From Lachnospiraceae bacterium (GTDB lineage: Bacteria > Bacillota > Clostridia > Lachnospirales > Lachnospiraceae), in NCBI GenBank assembly GCA_017470935.1, contig JAFUXG010000006.1, positions 62,001 to 126,000 on the forward strand: 64,000 bases of DNA, read 5' to 3'. The translations under genes and the position numbers were made by a program. Within the stretch, counting starts at the first letter, position 1, and each line of letters starts with the position of its first letter. Below, in pieces: positions 53,367 to 61,987 of this stretch. A model generated the notes under the pieces. It searched no databases. It saw only the letters and a program-made list of their open reading frames with translations, and had not been told where the DNA came from.

Positions 53367-53543
53367 TTAATTTGCAATCAAACGGTCTCTTGTTTTGGCA
53401 GCCAATTCAAAAGCCTTTAACATAGCCGGCGTAGATTCCGGTGAGTCATCGTCATAAACAATGGGTACATTTTTTAAATTATCTAATTGCTGCAGTTGTT
53501 CCTCTGATAGAGGTGATATGTCTTTAACTATAATCTACGCCAT
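53367..53543 (-). pseudogene. Antitoxin-like small gene with a stop at codon 3
   Basis: On the minus strand AGAGGAGA precedes ATG GCG TAG, after which the frame stays open for 55 codons: IIVKDISPLSEEQLQQLDNL, VPIVYDDDSPEST, AMLKAFELAAKTRDRL. The LEEL..PIVYDEDSPE.T pattern is common at the N-terminus of BrnA/CopG-like antitoxins. The DNA-binding tail and the toxin are missing, so it is a remnant. It fills most of the gap between copies 2 and 3. Confidence 0.5.
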
Positions 53544-53834
53544 AATATATTCTCCTCTCTTGGTTTGTGGCTCTTCTTGCAGAAATAAGTCTATTCAAGT
53601 AGTTTTTGTTTGAGTCCCATGAGAATGTCAATGTGTATATCCCTTTTGCTTATGTACATATGTTGTCTGTGATTATCTTAATTATACTATTATTGTAAGT
53701 GTAAAGTCAATTATTTATACAGAATATAAAAGGCGGTTGTCAAACAAAATTGTGGGGCTGTTAATGATAGATACTGATACTTTTGAAATGCAGGTATTAG
53801 AAATATAAATATCAAATGTGGGGAGTGATATAAA

Positions 53835-54608
53835 ATGAGGGATTTAATAAGGGCGGAGTGGTTCAAATTGTCGAAGTCAAGGACATTTAAGGTTTTGGTT
53901 ATACTTAATCTGACAGTGTTTTTTGTGGATTGGATTATGTATTCTTTTAGGTTATGCAATCCACCGCCACGACCAAAGTTAGGATATATGCTTTTGCCTA
54001 CAGAACTACAGTATATTCTTCATCATGAGGTTATTGGGTATGTGTTGGCAGCTACATATATTTGTAGTGAATTCTCCCAAAGAACATGGGGAACAAGTTT
54101 GTTAAGCGGTTACGCAAGAAAAAAACTGTTGCTATCAAAAATGATAGTTTTTGTTGGAGCAAATGTATTTTTGGTGTTGGTTTATACCGTTAGTGGAACA
54201 CTTCTTACAACTATATACAGTGGCGGCTACATAGAAACAGTAAATGCAGAAATGTGGGAATGTACAATAATGCTGCTGTTATATGGAATACTCGGTTATT
54301 CAGTGTTTGGTGTTGTGATGGTTGCAACTGCAGTGGTTATAAAGAAGAAGGTCGGAACAATCATATTCGGAATGCTGAGTTCATATATTATGACGCAGAC
54401 GGATATTATTACGAGAGACAATCCATTACCATTCACAAAATATACTTATGCATATCAGTTAAGGCATCTCAAATACAAGGACTGGACGGGACCATGTTAC
54501 TGGGGAGGACCATTTGAGCCGGGAGTGTATCTTGGAGTGATGGCGGTGACATTTATTGTATCAATGGTGGTGGCGGTGTATGCGTTTAATCGGGTGGAGT
54601 TGAAGTGA
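53835..54608 (+). CDS. ABC-2 permease, paralogue 3 of 6
   Basis: A 257-residue six-span permease. Variable segment VDWIMYSFRLCNPPPRPKLG; C-terminal half from SGGYIETVNAEMWECTIMLL onward almost the same as copies 2, 4 and 6. The upstream box ATTAGAAATATAAA-T-TCAAATGTGGGGAGTGATATAA is shared with copy 4 (positions about 53786-53834), so promoter and ribosome site were duplicated with the gene. Confidence 0.88.
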   Translation: MRDLIRAEWFKLSKSRTFKVLVILNLTVFFVDWIMYSFRLCNPPPRPKLGYMLLPTELQYILHHEVIGYVLAATYICSEFSQRTWGTSLLSGYARKKLLLSKMIVFVGANVFLVLVYTVSGTLLTTIYSGGYIETVNAEMWECTIMLLLYGILGYSVFGVVMVATAVVIKKKVGTIIFGMLSSYIMTQTDIITRDNPLPFTKYTYAYQLRHLKYKDWTGPCYWGGPFEPGVYLGVMAVTFIVSMVVAVYAFNRVELK

Positions 54609-54723
54609 TCGGAATGCACGTCAATACATTAATAGATTATTGATGAAGGTAAAAAAACAGAGCAAGGCGGTTATAAAAATATAGGAACTAATAAGCGAAA
54701 TTTTAAAATAGAATAATTAAAAA

Positions 54724-54762
54724 GGGATTCTACCAATAGGATAGTTGGTGGGATCCCTTTTC
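54724..54762 (+). terminator. Terminator, array type
   Basis: GGGATTCTACCAA (54724-54736) pairs with TTGGTGGGATCCC (54745-54757), then TTTTCTACT. It closes the unit of copy 3. The sequence between copy 3's stop and this hairpin (54609-54723) has no gene. Confidence 0.88.
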
Positions 54763-54855
54763 TACTGTTAGTCGGTGTGAAATTTGGGTATTGTGTGATA
54801 TTTTTGAGATGCAGACATTAGAAATATAATACTAAATGTGGGGAGTGATATAAGT

Positions 54856-55629
54856 ATGAAGGATTTGATAAAGGCGGAGTGGTTCAAACTGTCAAAATCA
54901 AGGACATTTAAGGTTTTGATTATACTTAATTTGTTAGTGCTTATTATAGATTGGATTGAATATTCAGTTGGTTATTATACACCGCCTGCACATTCGAAAG
55001 AGGGATGGAAGATGTTGGGAAGTGAATTACAATATATTCTTCATCATGAGGTTATTGGATATGTTTTAGTAATAACATATATATGTAATGAGTTTTCATA
55101 TAGAACATTTGGGATAAGCATGTTAAGTGGTTATTTCAGAATAAAGCTTCTTCTTGCTAAAATCATTGTTTTTGTAGTTGCAAATGTTTTTTTAGTGTTA
55201 ATATATTCTGTTAGCGGAACTGTAGTTGCAACTTGTTTTAGTGGCGGCTACATAGAAACAGTAAATGCAGAAATGTGGGAATGCACAATAATGCTGTTGT
55301 TATATGGAATACTGGGGTATGCAGTGTTTGGTGTAGTGATGATTGCAACTGCGGTAGTTATAAAGAAGAAGGTTGGAACAATCATATTCGGAATGGTGAG
55401 TTCTTATGTTATGACACAGACGGATATAATAACCAGAGATAACCCATTGCCTTTTACAAAATACACTTATGCATATCAGTTAAGGCATCTCAAATACAAG
55501 GACTGGACCGGACCTTGTAATTGGGGAGGACCATTTGAGCCGGGAGTGTATCTTGGAGTGATGGCGGCAACATTTATTATATCAATGGTAGTGGCGGTGT
55601 ATGCGTTTAATCGGGTGGAGTTGAAGTGA
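54856..55629 (+). CDS. ABC-2 permease, paralogue 4 of 6
   Basis: A 257-residue six-span permease with variable segment IDWIEYSVGYYTPPAHSKEG and a C-terminal half matching copies 2, 3 and 6 (one notable change, GPCNWGG for GPCYWGG). ATG 54856 follows GGGGAG; an upstream in-frame GTG at 54838 is less likely. Own promoter (TATAAT about 54826) and preceding terminator. Confidence 0.88.
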   Translation: MKDLIKAEWFKLSKSRTFKVLIILNLLVLIIDWIEYSVGYYTPPAHSKEGWKMLGSELQYILHHEVIGYVLVITYICNEFSYRTFGISMLSGYFRIKLLLAKIIVFVVANVFLVLIYSVSGTVVATCFSGGYIETVNAEMWECTIMLLLYGILGYAVFGVVMIATAVVIKKKVGTIIFGMVSSYVMTQTDIITRDNPLPFTKYTYAYQLRHLKYKDWTGPCNWGGPFEPGVYLGVMAATFIISMVVAVYAFNRVELK

Positions 55630-55669
55630 TGGATAATCGTACTTAGCATTTGATAATTTTACCAAAGGT

Positions 55670-55705
55670 TCTGTCGCAGCATACAGTTGTGGCAGCGCCT
55701 TATAG
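55670..55705. repeat. Dispersed palindromic repeat, family 2
   Basis: On the minus strand GGCGCTGCCACAACTGTATG followed by CTGCGACAG matches the element at 33202 with a few changes. It lies between permease copies 4 and 5. Confidence 0.55.
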
Positions 55706-55753
55706 AATAGATGTGATATCAAATAGAAAATTCGCATGTAAGGAGATAGGGTC

Positions 55754-56527
55754 GTGAGAGATTTGATAAAGACAGAGTTGTTCAAGCTTAAAAAGTCGAG
55801 AACATTTAAGATTTTGATTATCATTAATTTATCGGTAATAATTACTTTTATACTTGGAGTTGGAATTGGATATTATGATGTTGAGCCACATTCGTTAGTT
55901 GGTTATAAGATGTATAAAAGCTCCGTACAATACATATTGCATCATGGGCTTGTTGGTTACATACTGGCATCAGGCTTTATATGCAGCGAGTATTCGCAAA
56001 ATACCATTGGCAGCGGTTTGGTGAGCGGTCATTCACGTACAAAGCTTCTGCTAGCGAAAATGATAGTGTTTGTGTGCGGGGTTGTAATTCTATTTTTAAT
56101 ATATCTGGCGGCATCAACATTTATTACATCATTTTATACAGGTGGATTTGTTGAGAAAATGACATTGCAGATATGGGAATACATAGTTGTTTTATTGTCA
56201 TATTCTGTTATTGGCTATGCCGTATATGGCGTTTTGATGGCATGTGTTGCGATAGTGATTAAAGGGAAAATAAAGACTATTGTGATTGGTATGGGTATGG
56301 AATATGCTATGACACAGACTGATATAATAACAAAAGATAATCCACTGCCATTTATAAAATACACTTTTGCCTATCAGTTAAGGCATCTGCGATACAAGGA
56401 CTGGGTGGGCCCGGGGTATTGGGGAGGATCATTTGAGCCGGGAGTGTATATTGGTGTGATGGTGGTAACATTCATTATATCAATGGTGGTGGCGGTGTAT
56501 GCGTTTAACAGGGCGGAGATGAAATGA
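55754..56527 (+). CDS. ABC-2 permease, paralogue 5 of 6
   Basis: A 257-residue six-span permease starting at GTG, behind AAGGAGATAG. More divergent than copies 2, 3, 4 and 6 along its length (HHGLVGYILASGFICSEYSQ; TGGFVEKMTLQIWEYIVVLL), yet the last 60 residues return to the common sequence (YQLRHLRYKDWVGPGYWGGS). That return suggests gene conversion or strong selection on the C-terminal part. Confidence 0.88.
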   Translation: MRDLIKTELFKLKKSRTFKILIIINLSVIITFILGVGIGYYDVEPHSLVGYKMYKSSVQYILHHGLVGYILASGFICSEYSQNTIGSGLVSGHSRTKLLLAKMIVFVCGVVILFLIYLAASTFITSFYTGGFVEKMTLQIWEYIVVLLSYSVIGYAVYGVLMACVAIVIKGKIKTIVIGMGMEYAMTQTDIITKDNPLPFIKYTFAYQLRHLRYKDWVGPGYWGGSFEPGVYIGVMVVTFIISMVVAVYAFNRAEMK

Positions 56528-56564
56528 AAACAAAAGAAGATTATAATTGAGGGATGATAAGACT

Positions 56565-57338
56565 ATGAGAGACTTGATAAAGGCAGAATGGTTTAAATTA
56601 TTGAAATCAAAGACCTTTAGGGTGCTTATAATACTTAATTTATCAGTATTCTTTGTCCAGTGGTATATGTATTACTTTGAGTTTTGGAATCCTCCACGAC
56701 GTACCCAATTAGGATATATTGAATTGGGAGCAGGATTACAGTATATCTTGCATCATGAAGTGGTCGGGTATGTGTTAGCGGCAACATATGTGTGTGGCGA
56801 GTTTTCAAATAGAACGTGGGGAATAGGATTGTTATGTGGTAAATCACGAGCCGCAATACTATTGTCAAAGATGTTCGTGTTTGTTGTAGCTAATGTATTT
56901 TTGGTGCTGGTTTTTACTGGAACAGAAATCCTTCAGACATCTATTTACAGTGGCGGATACATAGAAACGGTAAATGCAGAAATGTGGGAATGTACAATAA
57001 TGTTGTTGCTATATGGAATACTCGGTTATGCAGTATTTGGTGTTGTGATGGTTGCAACTGCAGTGGTTATAAAGAAGAAGGTTGGAACAATCATATTTGG
57101 AATGTTGAGTTCATATATTATGACGCAGATGGATATAATTACCAGGGATAACCCATTACCATTTATAAAATATACTTATGCATATCAGTTGAGGCACCTC
57201 AAATACAAGGACTGGACCGGACCATGTTATTGGGGTGGACCATTTGAGCCGGGAGTGTATATTGGTGTGATGGTGGTAACATTCATTATATCAATGGTGG
57301 TGGCGTTGTATGCGTTTAATAGGGCGGAGTTGAAATAA
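56565..57338 (+). CDS. ABC-2 permease, paralogue 6 of 6
   Basis: A 257-residue six-span permease 37 bases after copy 5, probably co-transcribed with it. Variable segment VQWYMYYFEFWNPPRRTQLG and a changed SGK motif (GLLCGKSRAAILLSKMF); C-terminal half as in copies 2-4. ATG 56565 follows GAGGGATG. A terminator of the array type closes the cluster. Confidence 0.88.
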   Translation: MRDLIKAEWFKLLKSKTFRVLIILNLSVFFVQWYMYYFEFWNPPRRTQLGYIELGAGLQYILHHEVVGYVLAATYVCGEFSNRTWGIGLLCGKSRAAILLSKMFVFVVANVFLVLVFTGTEILQTSIYSGGYIETVNAEMWECTIMLLLYGILGYAVFGVVMVATAVVIKKKVGTIIFGMLSSYIMTQMDIITRDNPLPFIKYTYAYQLRHLKYKDWTGPCYWGGPFEPGVYIGVMVVTFIISMVVALYAFNRAELK

Positions 57339-57353
57339 TAAGTATTATACTGA

Positions 57354-57378
57354 GTCTCTACCGATGGTAGAGGCTTTT
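57354..57378 (+). terminator. Terminator closing the permease array
   Basis: CTCTACC (57356-57362), GAT, GGTAGAG (57366-57372), then GCTTTTTCT. Confidence 0.8.
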
Positions 57379-57500
57379 TCTACTTATAAAGGGTGTGTTT
57401 TTCATTTTCTGTCATTTATGCTATTATATGTAGAAAGGCCATTCTATAAAAGTATCTATGCAAAGATACTGAATTTTAAGATGACGGAAAGGATGATGAC

Positions 57501-58262
57501 ATGGATCAGCAAAAAATCGGAAGGTTCATTGCGGAAATGAGAAAGAAACAGGGGTATACCCAGAAGGAGATTGCGGAACAGCTTGGTATCAGCGACAAGG
57601 CAGTCAGCAAATGGGAGACAGGCAGGAGCATGCCGGATAATTCCATAATGCTTCCCCTTTGTGAGCTTCTTAATATCAATGTCAATGAACTGCTGTCCGG
57701 GGAATCCCTTTCCGTCACGGAATATAATAGAAAGGCGGAAGAGAATATGATGAATTTGATGAAGGACAGTGATGAGAGAAAGAGGCATGCAAGAAGGACA
57801 AGAATATCCATGGTAATATGGGTAGTAACGCTTATGCTGCTGATGATTATTATGATTTCCAATGTTGAAACATCGGATTTGGCAAACCTGCTTTATTATA
57901 TTGATGTGCCGGGAATTAACTATGTGGTATCTATAGTGTTGATTTCTCTGGCGTGTTCAGGGCAGATAAATGATTTCTTCAGGGCATTTTTCTATGTGGT
58001 GCATGGAACAGAGGACGAGCAGAAGATGGAGATGTCCATTAAGGCGGTTCGATTTGCAGAAAGGACATTTCTTGTGGGTGGTGCTTTTGTGACGGTTTTC
58101 TTCGCCATTTATGTATTAAGCCATGTGGATGTGATAGCGAAGACAAACCAGGTTTTATGTGCTAATCTGGCGGTAATGCTGACGACAATGGTCTATGGAT
58201 GTCTTGGGGCGTTGCTGCTTGCACCCATAAGAAGCAGACTTGAGAAAATGCAGATTATGTGA
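57501..58262 (+). CDS. XRE-family regulator with membrane C-terminus
   Basis: A 253-residue paralogue of the protein at 16466. The N-terminal XRE domain (YTQKEIAEQLGISDKAVSKW; ININVNELLSGESLS) is followed by AEENMMNLMKDSDE and then four predicted membrane spans. GGAAAGGATG precedes the ATG. It lies between the permease array and a MATE exporter, either of which could be its target; membrane-tailed XRE proteins may sense envelope stress, an inference. Confidence 0.9.
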   Translation: MDQQKIGRFIAEMRKKQGYTQKEIAEQLGISDKAVSKWETGRSMPDNSIMLPLCELLNINVNELLSGESLSVTEYNRKAEENMMNLMKDSDERKRHARRTRISMVIWVVTLMLLMIIMISNVETSDLANLLYYIDVPGINYVVSIVLISLACSGQINDFFRAFFYVVHGTEDEQKMEMSIKAVRFAERTFLVGGAFVTVFFAIYVLSHVDVIAKTNQVLCANLAVMLTTMVYGCLGALLLAPIRSRLEKMQIM

Positions 58263-58381
58263 GTGGCGGAAGGCAAAGAGTAGATAAAAAAGAAGCTCCG
58301 GCATTGAGTTTTTCCGAAATAAGTTATATACTTTATGTTGTTTGGATATTATTAAGAAACAACTAAGAGGATGAACTTACT

Positions 58382-59734
58382 ATGGAAACTAAGATGGATA
58401 TGCTGCATGGTCCGCTTCTCAAAAAAATATTGATATTTGCATTTCCGATTATTGTCGGAAGTGTGTTGCAGCAGCTTTTTTCTGCAGTGGATATTGCTGT
58501 GGTGGGACTTGTTGGAGACAGTAACGGGCAGGCGGCAATCGGGGCCAACACCAGCCTGATTGCCCTGTTCGTTAATTTCTTTGTGGGACTGACTGTGGGA
58601 ATCAATGTGGTCATCGGCAACTATATTGGACGAAGCCACAAGGAACGTATATCAACGACGGTTCACACCGCTGTTTGTTTTGCGGTTTTTTCCGGTATTG
58701 GCTTATTACTTCTGGTTGAAATGGTGGCGCGCCCCATGCTGGTTATTATGGCTACACCGGATGAGGTGATTGACCTGGCGGTGACTTACTTGAGAATCTA
58801 TGCTCTTGGCATGCCATTTATTCTTTTATATAATTTCGGAGCTGCGGTGCTAAGAACGGTGGGAGATACAAAGAGACCCTTGTATGCACTTCTGGCAGCG
58901 GGATTCATCAATATGCTATTGGACGTGCTGCTGACAGTATGTCTTCATCTTGGTGTTGTTGGTGTGGCTGTAGCCACAGCCTTTTCCAATGTTATCAGTT
59001 CATCATTGGTCATATGGTTCTTAACACATGAAGATGGAGACATCAGGCTTGATCTGTCAAACCTTCATATCAATGGTGGGGACCTTATTAAACTGCTTAA
59101 AATCGGGCTGCCGTCAGGATTTCAGACTATGGTTTTTTCAATTGCAAATCTATGCATTCAGACTGCAATCAATTCTTATGGACCGGCTGCGGTTGCCGGC
59201 AACGCCGTGGCGCTTATATTCGAGGTGCTGGCATATTATGTTGTGACAGGTATCAATCAGGCTGCTGTAACATTTACCAGTGTGAATTACGGCGCGGGTA
59301 ATCTGAAAAGGTGTCTTAAGGTGTTCTTAATTTCTATGGCTGTTGCCGTAGCTCTTACCAATATAGTTAATTATTCATTTATCTTTGGTGAAAAGTTCTT
59401 TGTAGGTCTGTTTACCTCAGACACGGCGGTGGCAGAGTGTGTATATGAGAGATTCAGGGTAGTTCTTGCGGTACAGTTTCTTATATGCAGTTATGAGATA
59501 AGCGGGTCGGTGCTCAGGGGCTTTGGGCATTCCATGCTCCCTGCGGTAATCACTATCTTTGGAACCTGTGTTCTTAGGATCATATGGGTCAATACTGTGT
59601 GTGTAAAATTCAGGGACATTTCTTATGTATTTGTGGTGTATCCGATGTCATGGATTGTGACCGGAATCGCCGTAGTAACGGCATTTGTCATCACCTTCAG
59701 AAGATTATATGATAGCAAAACAAAAAGATATTAG
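58382..59734 (+). CDS. MATE-family efflux protein
   Basis: A 450-residue exporter with twelve predicted membrane spans in two six-span halves. It begins METKMDMLHGPLLKKILIFA, shows the usual QQLFSAVDIAVVG and a second-half NYGAGNLKR, and ends in a basic tail. MATE proteins exchange cations for drugs or metabolites. AAGAGGATG precedes the ATG. It follows the XRE gene by 119 bases with no obvious terminator between, so the two may form one unit. Confidence 0.94.
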   Translation: METKMDMLHGPLLKKILIFAFPIIVGSVLQQLFSAVDIAVVGLVGDSNGQAAIGANTSLIALFVNFFVGLTVGINVVIGNYIGRSHKERISTTVHTAVCFAVFSGIGLLLLVEMVARPMLVIMATPDEVIDLAVTYLRIYALGMPFILLYNFGAAVLRTVGDTKRPLYALLAAGFINMLLDVLLTVCLHLGVVGVAVATAFSNVISSSLVIWFLTHEDGDIRLDLSNLHINGGDLIKLLKIGLPSGFQTMVFSIANLCIQTAINSYGPAAVAGNAVALIFEVLAYYVVTGINQAAVTFTSVNYGAGNLKRCLKVFLISMAVAVALTNIVNYSFIFGEKFFVGLFTSDTAVAECVYERFRVVLAVQFLICSYEISGSVLRGFGHSMLPAVITIFGTCVLRIIWVNTVCVKFRDISYVFVVYPMSWIVTGIAVVTAFVITFRRLYDSKTKRY

Positions 59735-59754
59735 ACAAATTGTAAAATATACTT

Positions 59755-59783
59755 GACATTATTCTGTCGGGGTGGTATTATCA
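59755..59783 (+). promoter_or_regulatory. Consensus promoter of a long structured leader
   Basis: TTGACA (59755-59760), 17-base spacer, TATTAT (59778-59783). Predicted start near 59790, giving a leader of about 190 bases. Confidence 0.8.
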
Positions 59784-59790
59784 TTACAGA

Positions 59791-59898
59791 AGCTTACAGG
59801 GGAAACATTTCTGCAGGATGTTTTTCTGAAGTTATGAATGACCTACGGGTTGTTCGCAAGATGTAATGAGAGTATCACCCTATACTTTTAAGCTTCCG
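59791..59898 (+). promoter_or_regulatory. Structured 5' leader (riboswitch-like, class unknown)
   Basis: GAAGCTTA (59791-59798) pairs exactly with TAAGCTTC (59891-59898), closing a domain that begins at the predicted first nucleotides. Inside, GAAACAT/ATGTTT forms one arm and GGGT...ACCC another. A closed multi-arm domain at the very 5' end of a message resembles riboswitch aptamers, but I recognise no known consensus and see no terminator after it. Confidence 0.45.
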
Positions 59899-59982
59899 GT
59901 GACAGAGGAACAATTAGGATAATAAACAATTGATAAGCAGTCAAATTAATGTGAGTATTATATAAAGAAAGGATGATTGATT

Positions 59983-60504
59983 ATGACAGCAAATACAATG
60001 GGTATAATAATAGGTTTGGTAGCAGGTCTTATAATAACGGCAATATTAATTACTATATTTAACCAGGATGGTAAGTTAAAGACTCAGTTTGATGAGAGAC
60101 AGAAGATTGTAAGAGGTAGGGCATACAAATATGGCTTTTATGGAATGGTTATCGCAAATGCAATAATGCTGCTTATTTTCACATCAGATGTTGATCTTAG
60201 TGTACTTGGAATGGCACAGTATTTTATTTCGATTCTTGTAGGAGTCGCAGTTCAGGTGACATATTGTATTTTTAACGATGGGTATGTAGGTCTCAACACT
60301 AATATGACAAGATTCATTCTTATTATGGCAGGTGTGGCAGCATTTAATCTGTTTGTGGGATTAGGGGCTCAGGCTGACGGTGAGCTTTTTAAGGATGGAG
60401 TTTTGCAGGGGCCGTTTTGCAACCTTTTATGTGCAGCGCTATTTTTGATAATGGCTATAGATCTTATTATCAAGAAGATCATGGATGGAAAGACTGGAGA
60501 GTGA
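59983..60504 (+). CDS. Membrane protein paired with an XRE regulator
   Basis: A 173-residue integral membrane protein with about five spans (IIIGLVAGLIITAILITIF first). The phrase DERQKIVRGRAYKYGF after span 1 is typical of a small clostridial family of unknown function that is often encoded just before a short XRE regulator, as here. ATG 59983 follows AAAGGATG. Expression may be controlled by the long leader. Confidence 0.8.
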   Translation: MTANTMGIIIGLVAGLIITAILITIFNQDGKLKTQFDERQKIVRGRAYKYGFYGMVIANAIMLLIFTSDVDLSVLGMAQYFISILVGVAVQVTYCIFNDGYVGLNTNMTRFILIMAGVAAFNLFVGLGAQADGELFKDGVLQGPFCNLLCAALFLIMAIDLIIKKIMDGKTGE

Positions 60505-60509
60505 TCATT

Positions 60510-60704
60510 ATGAAGAATCTTAAGCTTAAAGCAGCCCGTGCCGGTCTTGATATGTCCCAGGACGATCTTGCCAAGAAGGTGGGTGTGTCAAGACAGACCA
60601 TAAGCGCAATAGAAAAAGGAGATTATAATCCTACTATCAATCTGTGCATCAAAGTCTGTAAGGCGCTTGGGAAGACATTGGATGATCTGTTCTGGGAGGA
60701 GTAA
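60510..60704 (+). CDS. Short XRE regulator
   Basis: A 64-residue helix-turn-helix protein (LKLKAARAGLDMSQDDLAKK; VSRQTISAIEKGDYNPTINL; FWEE end) of the minimal Cro/C1 type. The start at 60510 lies five bases after the stop of the membrane protein gene, with TGGAGAG upstream. Probably controls its own operon. Confidence 0.9.
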   Translation: MKNLKLKAARAGLDMSQDDLAKKVGVSRQTISAIEKGDYNPTINLCIKVCKALGKTLDDLFWEE

Positions 60705-60769
60705 ATGATAATAAATGGGAGACGGGGGACGGTTAATATATTCTGGATCAACAGGAGAAAAGACCAACA

Positions 60770-61093
60770 GTGGTTCCAACAGTCATTTCGATAATATCAC
60801 TTGCGTTTTCATCATTTGCAATAATCTGTGCTATACTTCTTTTACTTGTAGTCAATGTAGGTTCGAAAAGTGGAGATACTTCTACAGCGCTGACCAATGA
60901 GGCTGTGCTTACAGTTTCCGGAATGATTATCTTAATTTTAGGAACATGGGGATTTGCAGTCATAGGTGGATTGATGGATTTTATTATGACTATAATTGAT
61001 ATAGCGATTAAGAGAATAAGGATATTATGGATGCCCGTATTGGCTATGGTCATGGGAATTGTTGGCATTGTGATGTGTTGTACGGCACTTTGA
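60770..61093 (+). CDS. Small hydrophobic protein
   Basis: A 107-residue protein with three membrane spans, starting at GTG with AGGAGA about 13 bases upstream. I do not recognise it. The DNA in front (GGGAGACGGGGGACGG, about 60717-60732) resembles a G-rich sequence that recurs in clostridial intergenic regions. The frame is hydrophobic and free of stops, but the weak start leaves doubt. Confidence 0.5.
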   Translation: MVPTVISIISLAFSSFAIICAILLLLVVNVGSKSGDTSTALTNEAVLTVSGMIILILGTWGFAVIGGLMDFIMTIIDIAIKRIRILWMPVLAMVMGIVGIVMCCTAL

Positions 61094-61120
61094 ACACATT
61101 TAGTTCTTAAGTAAAATAGA

Positions 61121-61167
61121 TTGACACATTTAAATTATTATGATATGTTCTAAGTGGGATATCCCAC
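61121..61167 (+). promoter_or_regulatory. Toxin-antitoxin promoter with 14-bp palindromic operator
   Basis: TTGACA (61121-61126), 17-base spacer, TATGTT (61144-61149). GTGGGATATCCCAC (61154-61167) is a perfect palindrome at the expected transcription start, a position suited to autorepression by the antitoxin or complex. Confidence 0.75.
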
Positions 61168-61191
61168 AATAAGAACAAGGAGGTGTTTGTA

Positions 61192-61440
61192 ATGGATGCT
61201 GCCTTAAATGAGTATGATGCAAAAATTGATACAAAGAAAAGAATTACACTTAGAGGTTCATTGTTTGAATATTATCATGTTACAGAATATCCAAGCGGGG
61301 AGATCAGATTAGAACCGCGGGAATTAGTTCCGCCATTTCAAATTTCTGAAAATTCATTGGAGATGATGGACCAATCAATGAAAAATCTAAAAAAAGGAAA
61401 GGTTTCTGATCCTATCGACTTATCAGAATTTGAGGATTAA
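61192..61440 (+). CDS. Antitoxin of a RelE-like pair
   Basis: An 82-residue protein behind AAGGAGG. It has a compact N-terminus (ALNEYDAKIDTKKRITLRGS) that could form an AbrB-like swapped-hairpin or similar DNA-binding fold, and an acidic C-terminus (KVSDPIDLSEFED) suited to blocking a basic toxin. It is followed two bases later by the toxin. A perfect palindrome overlaps its promoter. Confidence 0.75.
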   Translation: MDAALNEYDAKIDTKKRITLRGSLFEYYHVTEYPSGEIRLEPRELVPPFQISENSLEMMDQSMKNLKKGKVSDPIDLSEFED

Positions 61441-61442
61441 GA

Positions 61443-61826
61443 ATGTACAATATACGAATGGGACAGCCTGAGATGGAAGAATTCTGGAATAATCTTAAGA
61501 AAAAGGTTAGAAAGAAAACAGCTAGTAAAACAGAAACAAAACTTTTTCATAAGATTGGAAAGGCTTTAAAGCATATTTCAGAGAATCCAAGATATCCGGG
61601 TTTAAACACACATGAAATATCAGTATTAACTGAACGATATGGGCAAAAAGTGTGGGAATCTTATCTGGAAAATAATAAACCAGCGGCAGGCAGAGTGTTT
61701 TGGACTTATGGACCGAATGAAGGAGATGTTACAGTCATTGCTATTGAGCCGCATCCTAATGATAAATCAAATGCGTATAAAAAGATAACTTTGTCAAAGA
61801 TGGAAAAAACTGATGAGGATAAATAA
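61443..61826 (+). CDS. RelE/ParE-superfamily-like toxin
   Basis: A 127-residue basic protein: two N-terminal helices rich in lysine (EEFWNNLKKKVRKKTASKTE), then strands with NPRYPGLNTHEISVLT, VWESYLENNKPAAGRVFW and VTVIAIEPHPNDKSNAYKKI. This motif series belongs to a RelE-like toxin type that I remember from both Gram-negative and Gram-positive genomes. It would be an mRNA-cleaving ribonuclease. The gene appears intact and has its antitoxin. Two hairpins lie after it. Confidence 0.78.
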   Translation: MYNIRMGQPEMEEFWNNLKKKVRKKTASKTETKLFHKIGKALKHISENPRYPGLNTHEISVLTERYGQKVWESYLENNKPAAGRVFWTYGPNEGDVTVIAIEPHPNDKSNAYKKITLSKMEKTDEDK

Positions 61827-61869
61827 AAAATACTTGCAAAGGGACACAGTTGTGTCCCTTGCAGACAGC

Positions 61870-61904
61870 CTACAGTAACAATGTTGTTACTGTAGTTTTT
61901 TTTT
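61870..61904 (+). terminator. Terminator after the toxin-antitoxin pair
   Basis: CTACAGTAACA (61870-61880) pairs with TGTTACTGTAG (61885-61895), followed by nine T residues. A second perfect stem, GGGACACA/TGTGTCCC, lies just before it (about 61842-61859). Confidence 0.9.
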
Positions 61905-61987
61905 ATTGTCTGTTGATCATTATCTAAAGATATATAAATAATATTTATGAACTTCCTTTTTACTTATGCGAATATATAGATAGAAGG

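Noticed and set aside
60715-60900. Alternative 61-codon frame MGDGGRLIYSGSTGEKTNSG...
   Set aside because: Low-complexity composition over a G-rich intergenic repeat-like stretch; the hydrophobic frame from 60770 is more protein-like.
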